A stretch of DNA of 64,000 nt from Pseudomonas brassicacearum (GCF_000585995.1 NZ_CP007410.1:2941430-3005429); one strand, 5' to 3'. Counted from the first letter of the stretch, positions 45,877 to 55,569 are shown. Numbers and translations are program-made. The notes: generated by a model not told the origin, from the letters alone.

Positions 45877-47202
45877 ATGATCGAAGCCAGTACGTCCCGC
45901 CGTCTGCTCGTGGTCGATCCTTGCGATGATTGTCATCGCCTGTTGCCGGGTTTACGTGCCATCGGCTGGGACGTCGACAGCTGCTCGCTCGAACATGCCG
46001 GTGATCGAACCTGCGATGTGGGGCTCTTGCGGTTGCAACCTTTTCACCTGGAGCGCCCGGAAGCGGTCAAGGAATTGATCAGCCGCAGCGGCACCGAGTG
46101 GATCGCTGTGCTCAGCCAGGAAGTGCTGCGCCTACAAAACGTGGGTGATTTTGTCTGCGAATGGTTTTTCGACTTCCATACCTTGCCGTTCGACGTTTCC
46201 CGGGTCCAGGTAACGCTGGGGCGGGCGTTTGGCATGGCCCGCTTGAGGGGGCAGGGCTCGATTCACATCGATCAGCCCGAACATGAATTGCTGGGCGATA
46301 GCAAACCGATTCGCGAGTTGCGTAAGTTGCTGAGCAAACTGGCGCCTGCCGAGTCGCCGGTGTTGATTCGCGGCGAGAGCGGCACTGGTAAGGAGCTGGT
46401 GGCGCGCACACTGCACTTCCAGTCCCATCGTCGCAATAAACCGTTCATTGCCATCAACTGCGGGGCCATCCCGGAACACCTCATCCAGTCCGAGTTGTTC
46501 GGTCACGAAAAGGGCGCCTTCACCGGCGCTCACCAGCGCAAGATCGGGCGAATTGAAGCAGCCAACGGTGGCACCCTGTTTCTGGATGAAATCGGCGATT
46601 TGCCGTTGGAGCTACAGGCCAATCTGCTGCGCTTTTTGCAGGAGAAACATATCGAGCGGGTCGGTGGTAGCCAACCGATTGCGGTGGATGTACGGATATT
46701 GGCGGCCACTCATGTGGATTTGGAGGCGGCCATCGAGCACAAGCGTTTCCGCGAGGATCTCTACTATCGCCTGAACGTATTGCAGGTAGCGATGGCGCCA
46801 TTGCGTGAACGCCATGGCGACCTGTCGATGCTGGCCAGTCATTTTTCCCATTTCTACAGCCAGGAAACCGGCCGCCGGCCTCGAAGTTTCAGCGAAGATG
46901 CGTTGGTGGCGATGGGCAAGCATGATTGGCCAGGCAATGTACGGGAATTGGCCAACCGCGTCCGTCGCGGCCTGGTGCTGGCTGAAGGGCGACAGATCGA
47001 AGCCCGCGACCTTGGCCTGGCCAGTCAGCACGGCGTCGTTGCACCGATGGGCACCCTCGAGGACTACAAGACCCGCGCCGAGCGCCAGGCGTTGAGCGAT
47101 GTGCTCAATCGACATAGCGACAACCTGAGTGTGGCGGCCAGGGTGCTGGGTGTGTCCCGGCCGACTTTTTATCGTCTGCTGCACAAGCATCAAATTCGCT
47201 AA
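45877..47202 (+). CDS. VpsR-like sigma54-dependent transcriptional activator (441 aa)
   Basis: Enhancer-binding protein. Residues 1-125 resemble a receiver domain with an atypical acidic pocket. The AAA+ domain follows with Walker A GESGTGKE (166-173), the sigma54-contact loop GAFTGA (213-218) and Walker [10 protein letters not shown] (233-241). The C-terminal Fis-type HTH covers about residues 416-441 ([17 protein letters not shown]). Domain layout and the HTH end resemble Vibrio VpsR, a c-di-GMP-responsive biofilm activator, but unlike VpsR the GAFTGA loop is intact. It lies convergent to the fap operon, which has a sigma54 promoter, so control of fap is a reasonable guess. Confidence 0.85.
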   Translation: MIEASTSRRLLVVDPCDDCHRLLPGLRAIGWDVDSCSLEHAGDRTCDVGLLRLQPFHLERPEAVKELISRSGTEWIAVLSQEVLRLQNVGDFVCEWFFDFHTLPFDVSRVQVTLGRAFGMARLRGQGSIHIDQPEHELLGDSKPIRELRKLLSKLAPAESPVLIRGESGTGKELVARTLHFQSHRRNKPFIAINCGAIPEHLIQSELFGHEKGAFTGAHQRKIGRIEAANGGTLFLDEIGDLPLELQANLLRFLQEKHIERVGGSQPIAVDVRILAATHVDLEAAIEHKRFREDLYYRLNVLQVAMAPLRERHGDLSMLASHFSHFYSQETGRRPRSFSEDALVAMGKHDWPGNVRELANRVRRGLVLAEGRQIEARDLGLASQHGVVAPMGTLEDYKTRAERQALSDVLNRHSDNLSVAARVLGVSRPTFYRLLHKHQIR

Positions 47203-47230
47203 GCCAAGCCTGCCTTGCACATTCCATAAA

Positions 47231-47318
47231 TGTGGGAGCGAGCTTGCTCGCGATAGCGGTCGTTCAGTGACGTGATTGTGACTGATACACCGCTATCGCG
47301 AGCAAGCTCGCTCCCACA
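47231..47318. repeat. REPIN, class TGTGGGAGCGAGC
   Basis: Inverted pair TGTGGGAGCGAGCTTGCTCG and its reverse complement, each followed or preceded by CGATAGCGG, between the convergent regulator and fapF genes. Confidence 0.92.
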
Positions 47319-47345
47319 AGGGCCTTGTCAGGCCCTGACCTTGCG

Positions 47346-48629
47346 CTAGAAGTAATACGGAAACTTCAGGCTAAAGGTGAAATCTGGCGCATCGTCGGTC
47401 AGCCCGATGGACAGGTTGGGCACGATGGTCAGGTTGTCGCTGGCTGCCACGGTCATGCCGATGTTGAAGTAGCCGGCATTGGCGTCGCTGGAGACCACCG
47501 ATTCCCAATCCCCGCCGTCCTGCTTGAGCTTGCTTTTCTTCTGTATCAGGTCGGAAACCGAGAACGACATGCTCATCTTCTCGTTCAAGGCAAAGGCGAT
47601 GCCCGCGCCAAGCTGGAAGCTGTCGCCGATGCGCACCTTGCCCGGTATCTTCTGGTTGACGGTTGAGCTGATGTCGTCGAACGACTCTTCAAGGTTATGG
47701 GTATAGGACAGGGTGCCGAACAGCACGGCCGGGTCGAAGGTCTTGACCAGCGAGAGGCCGGGGGTGATCGACCAGACGCCGTTGCCGGTGGGCAGATCGT
47801 CAGGCACGAACAGGTTGGTGTTGGCCTGGGATTGGCGCAACTTGATGCCAAACGGCTCCTCGCCGGTAGGCGCCTTGACGCGCAGGGTGACCACCGCGTC
47901 CGGGGTGTTGATCGATTCATCCATGAACTTGTAGGCAACGCCGAAGTTGACGTCGCCGATGGTGGGATCGCGGGTAACGGTTTCTTCGCTGGTGACGCCG
48001 GCGGCTCCATTATTGGCGCCTCCCGACTGGTAGGTGGATTCGCGGTAGACCACCGGCACGTTAAGGTCGAACTGCCAGCGATTGTCGAAGTTGTAGCGGC
48101 CGGTCAGGTCCAGCGTCCAGGTGTCGGCCTTGATCCGGTCCAGGTTGATGTTGCCCAGGAAAATCGAATCCAGGGCCAGGAAACCGTTGAGGATCAGTTG
48201 CCGCGTGTCGTAGCGCGAATAGGTCACGCCGGTTTCAAAGCTGAATTTACCGCCGCCAAAGAAGCCGCTGGCCTCGTCATAGAGGTTAGAAACGCTCTGG
48301 GCCGGTTGAGAATCATCGGCCAGGGATTGCCCATAGCCGCTGCCGCCGGCGGCTGCCGCACCGCTGCCGGCCACGGTCTGGTTGCCTTTCATGTCGGCTG
48401 GGGATTTGGCCAGGCGCTTGGGCGGTGGAGCGGCGGGTTGATCCTCCACCTGGCGGACCCGCTGTTCGAGCACCGCCAGGGCTTTTTGTTGGACCTCGTA
48501 TCGTTGCTTGAGCTCGAGTAGTTCCTGTTTCAGGGCCTCGATGTCAGCGTCCGGTGCCGCTTGCAACACGGTCGCCGGGAACAACGTGCTTAAACATATT
48601 ACAGCGCGCAACGATACGGATCGATACAT
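47346..48629 (-). CDS. fapF: Fap amyloid outer-membrane secretion pore FapF (427 aa)
   Basis: Outer-membrane protein that exports the amyloid subunits. Signal peptide (about 1-24), an N-terminal coiled coil ([31 protein letters not shown]), a Pro/Gly linker, then a beta barrel from about residue 130 ending in the C-terminal Phe typical of outer-membrane barrels (FSLKFPYYF). This matches the known trimeric FapF architecture. Last gene of the operon, 46 nt after fapE. Confidence 0.92.
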   Translation of the reverse strand: MYRSVSLRAVICLSTLFPATVLQAAPDADIEALKQELLELKQRYEVQQKALAVLEQRVRQVEDQPAAPPPKRLAKSPADMKGNQTVAGSGAAAAGGSGYGQSLADDSQPAQSVSNLYDEASGFFGGGKFSFETGVTYSRYDTRQLILNGFLALDSIFLGNINLDRIKADTWTLDLTGRYNFDNRWQFDLNVPVVYRESTYQSGGANNGAAGVTSEETVTRDPTIGDVNFGVAYKFMDESINTPDAVVTLRVKAPTGEEPFGIKLRQSQANTNLFVPDDLPTGNGVWSITPGLSLVKTFDPAVLFGTLSYTHNLEESFDDISSTVNQKIPGKVRIGDSFQLGAGIAFALNEKMSMSFSVSDLIQKKSKLKQDGGDWESVVSSDANAGYFNIGMTVAASDNLTIVPNLSIGLTDDAPDFTFSLKFPYYF

Positions 48630-48675
48630 GAAATATGCCGTCCTTAATTGCCCAATAGTCGCAAATCAGCGTAGT

Positions 48676-49422
48676 TCAATAACCGAGGTTACGAAGGCCG
48701 CGCAGTTGGGTCAGATTGCAGTCCAGTGCGCCGGCACTGGCGCCGTTATTGTTCAGCACCACGTTAAGTTGCGTCATGTTGTTGACCAGGTTGCTGTTGC
48801 CCAGCAGGCGGGTGTTTTGCAGCAAGCCGCCTTGGGCGACTTGCTGCAGGGCGTTGCCTTGGTTATGGCTGGCCTGGATCGCCATTTGTACGCCGCTGCC
48901 GGTGGCGGTGACCGCAACGCTGCCGGCGGCATTGCTGCCGCTGATGGTCTGGCCCTTGGTCAACAACTGGCCTTGGGATGGCGCCAATGCGGGCGCGTGG
49001 CTGCTCTCCTTCACGTTGATGCTGACGTTGTTGTAGGCGGTGTTGCCGTCGCCGGCGGCACGAACGCTTTGGGTCACGCCCTGGCCGCTACCAAGGCCCG
49101 CGCCACCGGTGATGTTGCCGCTGCCCTGTTCCGGGGTGCTGCCGTTGCCGGTTTGCTTGATGGTCGAGACGTAGAACTCGGGTTTGACGGTGGAGGCTTG
49201 GATTTGCATGGAACTGCTGGCGCCGATCAGGTCACCGCTGGCGTTGCGCCAAGTGCTGCTCATGACAATGCCGAAGCTGATGACTCGGCCGGGCATGACA
49301 TAACGACCGCGCAGCTCGGCGAGCTCCTGGTCCTTGACTTCGATGGGTTTGAATCCGGCATGGGCATAGCCCGAGGCGGTCGCAGCCAGGCAGGCGAGCG
49401 ACAGCCAATATGAAGTTTTCAT
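48676..49422 (-). CDS. fapE: Fap amyloid-associated protein FapE (248 aa)
   Basis: Signal peptide (ending AHAG), then a secreted protein with the FapE pattern LAELRGRYVMPGRVISFGI near the start and a Ser/Asn/Gln-rich region. It ends LDCNLTQLRGLRNLGY. FapE is found as a minor component of mature fibres and is thought to be an extracellular chaperone or minor subunit. GGGAGC precedes the ATG. Confidence 0.9.
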   Translation of the reverse strand: MKTSYWLSLACLAATASGYAHAGFKPIEVKDQELAELRGRYVMPGRVISFGIVMSSTWRNASGDLIGASSSMQIQASTVKPEFYVSTIKQTGNGSTPEQGSGNITGGAGLGSGQGVTQSVRAAGDGNTAYNNVSINVKESSHAPALAPSQGQLLTKGQTISGSNAAGSVAVTATGSGVQMAIQASHNQGNALQQVAQGGLLQNTRLLGNSNLVNNMTQLNVVLNNNGASAGALDCNLTQLRGLRNLGY

Positions 49423-49484
49423 GTGTTGCTCCCGGAGCGTCCTGCCCCTAGTGGTACTTATTTGTTATTGGCAGTAGTCGGCGA

Positions 49485-50165
49485 TTAAAAGAAGTCGCTC
49501 TGTATGAAGCCGAAATCCATCAGTTCTGCATCCTTGACCGGGTTGAAACCGTCCAGCTTGTTACGTGCCGTCAGCGGTTGCGGAGGGCTGCGTAACGCGT
49601 TGGTCTTGTCATAACCCGGACCGACGATGGCAAAGACGATGCCGTTCCAGCTTTTGACGAAGTCCTCGTGGGAGTAACGTTTGTGACCCAGCACCGGGTC
49701 GCCGATGTAGACCCATTGCTTGTCGGCTCGCTGCAACACCACGAAGTGCTTGTAGCCGCGTATTTCCATCAGGACCACCACTGGAATCGTCACCGCCTCG
49801 AGTTTCTCAGGCGGTATCCGGTAGCCCCGGGCGCGCATGCCGATGGTTTCCACGTAGCGTTTCATGTCCAACATGGAAAACCCTTGGGTGCGAACCAGGT
49901 TCTGGTCGGCATTGATCAGCATGCCCTTGATGACGTGTTCTTCATCGACGTCCAGCCAATAGGCCTGGCGCAGCACCGTGGCCAGCGCGGCGGCGCCGCA
50001 ACTGAAATCGGTTTTCTGCTCGACGATGTCGCTGAACTTACGCTCGCGCACGCTTTGCACCGGTTTGTAGACCAGCATGCCACCAGGCAGGGCAGCGACT
50101 GGCATCTGCGCGGCTTCAGCTACGCAGGCCATGCAGAGCAGCAGGGAAAGGGCAATCGTACGCAT
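49485..50165 (-). CDS. fapD: Fap-associated C39-type peptidase FapD (226 aa)
   Basis: Periplasmic cysteine protease of the C39 type. Signal peptide (about 1-19), then the catalytic Cys in KTDFSCGAAALATVLRQAY, His in YKHFVVLQ and Asp in YIGDPVLGH. FapD is thought to process Fap proteins or assist export. The frame opens at 50225, but that part lies over a terminator hairpin; MRTIALSLL at 50165 gives a proper signal peptide. Confidence 0.92.
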   Translation of the reverse strand: MRTIALSLLLCMACVAEAAQMPVAALPGGMLVYKPVQSVRERKFSDIVEQKTDFSCGAAALATVLRQAYWLDVDEEHVIKGMLINADQNLVRTQGFSMLDMKRYVETIGMRARGYRIPPEKLEAVTIPVVVLMEIRGYKHFVVLQRADKQWVYIGDPVLGHKRYSHEDFVKSWNGIVFAIVGPGYDKTNALRSPPQPLTARNKLDGFNPVKDAELMDFGFIQSDFF

Positions 50166-50192
50166 GATCGATACGCCTTGAGGGAACCCTGG

Positions 50193-50217
50193 AAAAAAAG
50201 CCCCGTTTCCGGGGCTT
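50193..50217 (-). terminator. Intra-operon terminator/attenuator between fapC and fapD
   Basis: On the minus strand AGCCCCG, loop GAAA, CGGGGCT is followed by seven T. It lies 15 nt after the fapC stop and 28 nt before the fapD start. A strong intrinsic terminator here would make fapABC transcripts exceed fapDEF. Confidence 0.85.
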
Positions 50218-50231
50218 CGTTTCATGCGCGC

Positions 50232-51215
50232 TTACATGCAAGCCTTGCAGCCGGCTGCGATGGACAGCGAGTTGCTTTGCTGGTTGCCCACGCCTGCCGA
50301 CACGTTGGCGCCGCCGTTGCCGGAGAAGCCGTTCATGGAGTTGGTCATGGTGGCGTTATTGATCACAGGGTTTTTCCAACCGTCACGGGTCAGCACTTGC
50401 TGGGTGTTGCTGCCGGCCAGTTCGAAAGTGCCCACGGCGGAGAACTTGAACTTGTCGTCATCGTGACCGCCGCCGTAGCCACCTTTGTTGCCCCAGCCAC
50501 CGTGGTCATCGTCTTCGACGGTGCCGGTGCCTTTGGCCTTGAAGGTGCCAGAAGCGGCGTAGGTGCTGGTGAGGGTGTCGGTTTTGTAGGTCCGCACGCC
50601 TTTGTTGTCGACCACCAGGCCAGTGGAAGACTGGTCGGCCGAGGCGGAGGCTTGTGCGACGCGCCCCCCGGATACGGCGATGGCCAGGTTGTTTTTCTGT
50701 TGGTTGAAGTTACCGGCGGTCACGTTGATACCGATGTTGCCGGAGCCGTTATTGCCCGCGTTGGTGAGCGAGGCGTTGTTTTGAGTCGAGTTGTTTTTAA
50801 CGTAGTTGTTGTTATTGACTTGAGTGGCGCTGGAGGCGGCAACCGCCGAGCCGAAGATGAAGCTTTCGTCTGCGGTGGCCAGGGCGGCGGCGTTGTCTTG
50901 CTGGTTGCCATCGCCGGCGGCAATGTTAGCGCCCATGTTACCGTTGCTGCCATTGAGCGAGTCAGTGGATTCAGCGGTGTTGCGGGTGGCCTGGTTGGTC
51001 ACCACGTTGCCATCGCTGTTCTGCTCATCCAGCACCGTAGCCCCAGCGCCGGCATTGATGGAGAGCAGTTGATCCAGCGTTGGCCCTTGCTGATGGCCAT
51101 TGCCATGGCCGTGGCCATTGCCGTGCCCGTTACTGTTTCCTCCAGCCTGTGCAGCCATTGCCATGACAGCGGCGAGAGCGAAAACCAATGGTTTGAGTGC
51201 CATTGTAGGTTTCAT
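50232..51215 (-). CDS. fapC: Major functional amyloid subunit FapC (327 aa)
   Basis: Main fibre subunit. Signal peptide (ending AAQAG), a Gly/His-rich N-terminal linker, and three imperfect repeats ending GxNxxAGxxNQQxNxxAIA: GANIAAGDGNQQDN, GINVTAGNFNQQKN and GANVSAGVGNQQSN. Between repeats 2 and 3 is a long linker rich in Gly, Asp and His (about 205-270). The C-terminus is GCKACM, the conserved CxxC. AAGGAG precedes the ATG. Confidence 0.93.
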   Translation of the reverse strand: MKPTMALKPLVFALAAVMAMAAQAGGNSNGHGNGHGHGNGHQQGPTLDQLLSINAGAGATVLDEQNSDGNVVTNQATRNTAESTDSLNGSNGNMGANIAAGDGNQQDNAAALATADESFIFGSAVAASSATQVNNNNYVKNNSTQNNASLTNAGNNGSGNIGINVTAGNFNQQKNNLAIAVSGGRVAQASASADQSSTGLVVDNKGVRTYKTDTLTSTYAASGTFKAKGTGTVEDDDHGGWGNKGGYGGGHDDDKFKFSAVGTFELAGSNTQQVLTRDGWKNPVINNATMTNSMNGFSGNGGANVSAGVGNQQSNSLSIAAGCKACM

Positions 51216-51277
51216 GGTGTTTCTCCTTGCGTGTCGTTGGTTAAGTGTCAGTGTTTTCTTATGCTTGCTGTACCGGG

Positions 51278-51856
51278 TCAGTCAGCGACCCGGATGCTCA
51301 GGGTGTTGGCCATTCGGTTCCCCACCCCGGCACTCTGGTTCACCTGAATCACCCCTCGGCTGCCGGTGAAGGCCTGGTCGCTGGTGACGACCTGGCGGCT
51401 GCCGGTTGGGGTGCCAGTTGCTCCTGAGTTCGGTAACAACGCCACGTTCTGTTGAGAAAGGGCGCTGTCGTCAATGCTCTGCGGTTGGGCACTGATGCCC
51501 ACTCGCATGACATTGGCCATCTGGTTGTTGGCCCCGGCGGACTGGTTGACGCCCAGCACTCCGTTGCCGTTGGTGAAAGCGTTGCCGCCAATACGAGCGG
51601 TTGCGTTCATGGAAGGGTTGGCCTGCGTGTCGAGGCGTTGCTGCACGCTGGTGGTGGCGTGCGCGTGGGTACCAATGGCGATGGCGCGGGTGTTGGTCTG
51701 CTGGGTCTGGTCGCCCGCTGCCTGGTTGATGTTGAAGTTGCCGGTGTAATGGCTGCCGGAGTCCTGCAGATTGGCGTTACTGACCACCGCCACACCTGGA
51801 TCGGCGAGCGCAATGGAAGAGCCAAGCAGGGCGAGTAGCAACAGGGCAGGCTTCAT
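51278..51856 (-). CDS. fapB: Fap amyloid nucleator FapB (192 aa)
   Basis: Minor amyloid subunit thought to nucleate FapC polymerisation. Signal peptide (about 1-18), then three FapC-like repeats: NINQAAGDQTQQTNTRAIAI, GVNQSAGANNQMANVMRVGI and QVNQSAGVGNRMANTLSIRV, with shorter linkers than FapC. It starts 1 nt after the fapA stop with GGAGG upstream. Confidence 0.92.
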   Translation of the reverse strand: MKPALLLLALLGSSIALADPGVAVVSNANLQDSGSHYTGNFNINQAAGDQTQQTNTRAIAIGTHAHATTSVQQRLDTQANPSMNATARIGGNAFTNGNGVLGVNQSAGANNQMANVMRVGISAQPQSIDDSALSQQNVALLPNSGATGTPTGSRQVVTSDQAFTGSRGVIQVNQSAGVGNRMANTLSIRVAD

Positions 51857-51857
51857 G

Positions 51858-52304
51858 TCACTGGCCTCCCGCCAGCCGACCCAGTGGGGCCAGGCCGGAA
51901 CTCAGTGAGCGATTGATGGTGCCGGAGATCGCGCCACCGCTACCGCCACCGTGAGCGGCATTCATGCCTGGCATGCCGTTAGGGTTGGTGACGACATTCA
52001 GGCCCTGCACGCCGGTGTTCGGATTGACGGTGTTGCGGATCGACGAGCCGCTGGCGACGCTGGCGAATTCGCCGTCACTCAGTTCGGTGCTGGTGGTCGC
52101 TTGATTGATTCGATCGGAGGGGTTGGCGTTGACGGTGGTCGGGTAGGGGTCTTTGCCTCCGTTACGACCGATGTGAATGGGTTGCACGTCACGGTTGAGC
52201 ACAATGACGCCGTTGCCCTCGGCCTGCACGGGTAGGCTGAGCGTTGCGCTGGCAGCGCAGCCGATCAACAGCAGGCAGGTCAAACTTCTCTCGAAAGTCC
52301 CCAC
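51858..52304 (-). CDS. fapA: Fap amyloid chaperone-like protein FapA (148 aa)
   Basis: First gene of the operon. It uses a GTG start with AAGGAA 8 nt upstream; an out-of-frame ATG lies just before it. Signal peptide (ending PVQAEG), then a Gly/Asn/Ser-rich secreted protein without the FapB/C repeats. FapA is thought to control subunit export or fibre composition. Tightly coupled to fapB. Confidence 0.88.
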   Translation of the reverse strand: MGTFERSLTCLLLIGCAASATLSLPVQAEGNGVIVLNRDVQPIHIGRNGGKDPYPTTVNANPSDRINQATTSTELSDGEFASVASGSSIRNTVNPNTGVQGLNVVTNPNGMPGMNAAHGGGSGGAISGTINRSLSSGLAPLGRLAGGQ

Positions 52305-52361
52305 GGCATCGATTCCTTCTTCGGTGGGCTGGCCCTGGTCCAGCGTTGCGAAGTGAGGCAG

Positions 52362-52377
52362 AGCAGGTGTTGTGCCG
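52362..52377 (-). promoter_or_regulatory. Sigma54 promoter of the fap operon
   Basis: On the minus strand CGGCACAACACCTGCT has GG-N10-GC spacing and the GGCAC...TGCT pattern of the -24/-12 consensus (TGGCAC-N5-TTGCT); it has mismatches at the first base of each element. Start of transcription would be about 47 nt before the fapA start codon. Upstream, CTGTTTCA-N4-TGAGACAG (52440-52459) is a possible activator site. Confidence 0.7.
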
Positions 52378-52630
52378 CTTTTTAAAAAACTTTAATAATC
52401 AGTGGGTTGGGTTTTTTTGATGGCGTCCGCGATGCGGATCTGTTTCATCCGTGAGACAGGGGCACGGTAGCTAATGGCCGTGCGCTATCGCTTGGCTCTG
52501 GAGCAGGGCCTGCCGGAGGGGTGTTTCAATAACTTAACAACAGCGATGACAATTCCGTTGATACGCTCTGGAGCCGGGTTTGCCGCGGTTGGGCTGTATC
52601 ACGAATGAAACAACACGGTCTGGGTGACGA

Positions 52631-53155
52631 TCAGGACTGAAGCAGTCGGGTTACAGCTGCAAATACCTGATCCCGGCGTTGCGCCCAGTCACCTTCAATC
52701 ACCTGGAGGGGTTGTTGATGTCGGACCAGCCAATCCTTGAGCGCTTGGAAAAACTGCATCCGCTCTTCCAGCGCAGGCTGGCATCGCAGGCCGTCACCGG
52801 TCCATTCGACCTGTTCGGGGCTCAGCAGCAGGTGCACGTCGTAATGGCGCGCCAGCAAGGCCGGCTCGAGCCAGGCTGGGCAATCATCGAACAGGGTCTG
52901 GCTCCAGAGGATATTGCTCAGTAGATGAGTATCGAGGACCAGCAACGCCGGATGACGGACACGGGCGGCGTCCTCCCAGGCCAATTGGCCGCTGGCGATG
53001 TCGGTGATGTCGGCCAGGCAGGTGTCGCGCTGGGTCTGCTCCATGAAGTGGCGAACGTATTCATCCACCCGCAAACCGCCGAAATGCGCCTGCAATTGTG
53101 CCGCCAGCCAGCTCTTGCCGCTGGATTCCGGGCCGGTAAGCACCACCACCTTCAT
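52631..53155 (-). CDS. NadR-like nicotinamide riboside kinase (174 aa)
   Basis: P-loop kinase resembling the C-terminal kinase domain of NadR. Walker A TGPESSGKS is at residues 7-15, with VDEYVRHFME and LLVLDTHLLSN as typical neighbouring motifs. It would phosphorylate nicotinamide riboside to NMN. The N-terminal NMN-adenylyltransferase and HTH domains of enteric NadR are absent. It overlaps pnuC by 4 nt, which fits import followed by phosphorylation. Confidence 0.87.
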   Translation of the reverse strand: MKVVVLTGPESSGKSWLAAQLQAHFGGLRVDEYVRHFMEQTQRDTCLADITDIASGQLAWEDAARVRHPALLVLDTHLLSNILWSQTLFDDCPAWLEPALLARHYDVHLLLSPEQVEWTGDGLRCQPALEERMQFFQALKDWLVRHQQPLQVIEGDWAQRRDQVFAAVTRLLQS

Positions 53156-53715
53156 GCGCGCAGGGCCGGGTCGGCGCGCCATTCCCGCCAGCCTTGCACG
53201 GCCAACAGGGTGAACAGGGCGTAGAGCGCGGCGGTCAGGTGCAGGCCTTTGTAGATGAACAGGCCAACGAAGATGATGTCCAGAGCGATCCACAAAGGCC
53301 AGCATTGCACGCGTTTCTGCGCCATCCACCACTGGGCCACGAGGCTGAAGCCGGTGAGCGCGGCGTCGAGCCAGGGCTGGGCGGCGTCGGTCCAGTGCGC
53401 CATGGCGGCGCCCAACAGCAAGCTGCCTGCGGCACCGATGGCCAGGCCGAGCAACACCGACGGTCCACCCAGGCGCGTCACCTGGCGCCCCTCGTGATGT
53501 CGCCCGGCGCGGGTCCATTGCCACCAGCCATAGAGCTGCAGCACGGCGTAGATCACCTGCAGCAACATGTCCGAGTACAACTTCACCTCGAAGAAAATCC
53601 AGCTGTACAGCAACACCATGACCAGGCCGATCGGCCAGCACCAGGGGTTCTGCTTGACGGTCAACCAGACAGCAATCACGCCGAGGGCTGCGGCAAACAG
53701 TTCAAGCCCGGACAT
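53152..53715 (-). CDS. pnuC: Nicotinamide riboside transporter PnuC (187 aa)
   Basis: Inner-membrane facilitator of seven TM segments. Characteristic PnuC blocks are NPWCWPIGLVMVLLYSWIFFEVKLYSDMLLQ and YGWWQWTR near the N-terminus and WPLWIALDIIFVGLFIYKG near the C-terminus. Length matches the family. First gene of a pair with the NadR-like kinase. Confidence 0.92.
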   Translation of the reverse strand: MSGLELFAAALGVIAVWLTVKQNPWCWPIGLVMVLLYSWIFFEVKLYSDMLLQVIYAVLQLYGWWQWTRAGRHHEGRQVTRLGGPSVLLGLAIGAAGSLLLGAAMAHWTDAAQPWLDAALTGFSLVAQWWMAQKRVQCWPLWIALDIIFVGLFIYKGLHLTAALYALFTLLAVQGWREWRADPALRA

Positions 53716-53798
53716 GGCGGTTCCTTGGGGAAGTAGAAGAGGGCGGGGATTGTAAACGTTATGGCGTGGGCAGCTCCAACTTCAATGTTGAATGTGCC

Positions 53799-53888
53799 GT
53801 GGCGAGGGAGCTTGCTCCCGCTGGGTTGCGTAGCGGCCCCTTTTTTGTGAGTGCTTCGCACTCAAGCGGGAGCAAGCTCCCTCGCCAC
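53799..53888. repeat. REPIN, class GTGGCGAGGGAGC
   Basis: Inverted REP pair with a ~45-nt centre between pnuC and the chemoreceptor gene. Confidence 0.9.
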
Positions 53889-53934
53889 AATGAATCACAA
53901 CAGTCTTAAGTAAACATACAAGGAGCTTTTGCCG

Positions 53935-55569
53935 TTAGACCCGGAACTGCTTGAGCAGCCCGTTCAACTCTTCGCTCAGCGCCTTGAGGCGTGTGCTCGC
54001 CAGGCTGGACTGTTCGGCCGCGATGGCAGTGCTGTGGGACAGACCTGCCGCTTGGGTGACGTTCTGGTTGATGTCTTCCACCACATGGGCCTGTTGCAGG
54101 GTGGCGCTGGCGATGGACGCATTCAGGCTGTTGAGGTTGCGCAGGGCCTGGCCGATGGCATTGAGGCTGGCCCCGGCAAGACCGGCCTGTTCGATGGTCA
54201 GCTGCGAGGCGCGGCTGCTGTCGCTGATGACTTTCACCGCGGCTTCGGAATGGTTCTGCAGGCGTTCGATCATCGCTTGGATTTCAGCGGTGGACTTTTG
54301 CGTGCGCTGGGCCAGCAACCGCACTTCATCGGCCACCACCGCAAAGCCCCGGCCTTGCTCACCGGCACGAGCGGCCTCGATGGCGGCGTTGAGGGCCAAC
54401 AGGTTGGTCTGCTCGGCAATGGAGCGGATCACCTCCAGCACACTGCCGATCTGGGTGCTTTCGCTCGCCAGGGTGCGGATCACTTCCACGGCTTGATCGA
54501 TGGTCTGGGAGAGGCGGTCGATCTGTTGCAAGCTGCCGTCGATATTGACCTGGCCTTGCTGGGCCTGGGATTCGGCGTCTCGCATTTCGCTGGCGGCGTG
54601 TTCGGCGTTTTTCGCCACGTCCTGCACGCCATAGGTCACTTCATTGATTGCAGTGGCCACCAGTTCCATCTGTTGCGACTGCTGCTGGCTGCGCTCCTGG
54701 GCCTGGGCGGCGTCGTTGCCCAACTCGTTGGAGGATTGTCCCAGCGCGCCGGCTGAGGCTTGCAACTGGGTCACCACTTGCCGCAGCTTGGCGGTGAAGG
54801 CGTTGAAGTGCCGCGCCAGTTGCGTGACTTCGTCCTGGCCGTGGGTGTCGAGGGTGCGGGTCAGGTCACTTTCGCCGCTGGCGATGTTGGCCATGGCGTT
54901 GACCGTTTCCTGCAGGGGGCGAACGATGCTGCGCACGATCAGGGTCAGCAGCAAGCCCATGAGCAGGGTGATGACCAGGCCGATCACCGTGGCCTTGATC
55001 ACTTGCGATTGGAATTCGGCCTGCACGTCATCCACGTACACGCCCGAACCGATGATCCAGCCCCACGGCTCGAACAGTTTGACGTAGGAAGTCTTGCCCA
55101 CCGGCGCCTCGGCACCCGGTTTAGGCCAGAGGTAGTTGATCATGCCGGCGCCCTTGGACTTGGCGATGGCAACCATCTCATTGAACAGCGCATAACCGTT
55201 TGGATCGCGGATCGCCGAGAGGTTCTGGCCTTCGAGTTTCGGGTTGGCCGGGTGCATGACCATGACCGGCGTCAGGTCGTTGATCCAGAAATAATCAGTC
55301 TCGTTATAGCGCAGGCCACGCACGGCGCTGAGGGCCTGTTTTTGCGCAGCGTCGCGAGTCAGGGTGCCGGCCGTTTCCAGGCTATGGTAGTAGGTGAGCA
55401 CGCCACTGGCGGTCTGCACCACATGCTGGGTTTTCTGCACCTTGGCTTGATAAAGGTCGCTGTGGATCTGTGCAAGCATCAAGGCGCCCAACGTGAACAA
55501 CATCACGATGGCCACGATCAGGATGAGCCACAAGCGTCGGCTGATCGACACACTGCGCAAGCTATTCAT
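53935..55569 (-). CDS. Methyl-accepting chemotaxis protein with single-Cache (sCache_2) sensor (544 aa)
   Basis: TM1 at about residues 11-32, a periplasmic sCache_2 domain (residues ~45-185, with [14 protein letters not shown] and [13 protein letters not shown]), TM2 at about 190-212, a HAMP domain, and the methyl-accepting signalling domain with tip [19 protein letters not shown]. sCache_2 receptors often bind small organic acids; the ligand here is unknown. Monocistronic, divergent from uppP. Confidence 0.92.
   Translation of the reverse strand: MNSLRSVSISRRLWLILIVAIVMLFTLGALMLAQIHSDLYQAKVQKTQHVVQTASGVLTYYHSLETAGTLTRDAAQKQALSAVRGLRYNETDYFWINDLTPVMVMHPANPKLEGQNLSAIRDPNGYALFNEMVAIAKSKGAGMINYLWPKPGAEAPVGKTSYVKLFEPWGWIIGSGVYVDDVQAEFQSQVIKATVIGLVITLLMGLLLTLIVRSIVRPLQETVNAMANIASGESDLTRTLDTHGQDEVTQLARHFNAFTAKLRQVVTQLQASAGALGQSSNELGNDAAQAQERSQQQSQQMELVATAINEVTYGVQDVAKNAEHAASEMRDAESQAQQGQVNIDGSLQQIDRLSQTIDQAVEVIRTLASESTQIGSVLEVIRSIAEQTNLLALNAAIEAARAGEQGRGFAVVADEVRLLAQRTQKSTAEIQAMIERLQNHSEAAVKVISDSSRASQLTIEQAGLAGASLNAIGQALRNLNSLNASIASATLQQAHVVEDINQNVTQAAGLSHSTAIAAEQSSLASTRLKALSEELNGLLKQFRV

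Noticed and set aside
49668..51347. 559-codon plus-strand open frame over the fap genes
   Set aside because: Antisense to fapD, fapC and part of fapB, which are well-recognised proteins.
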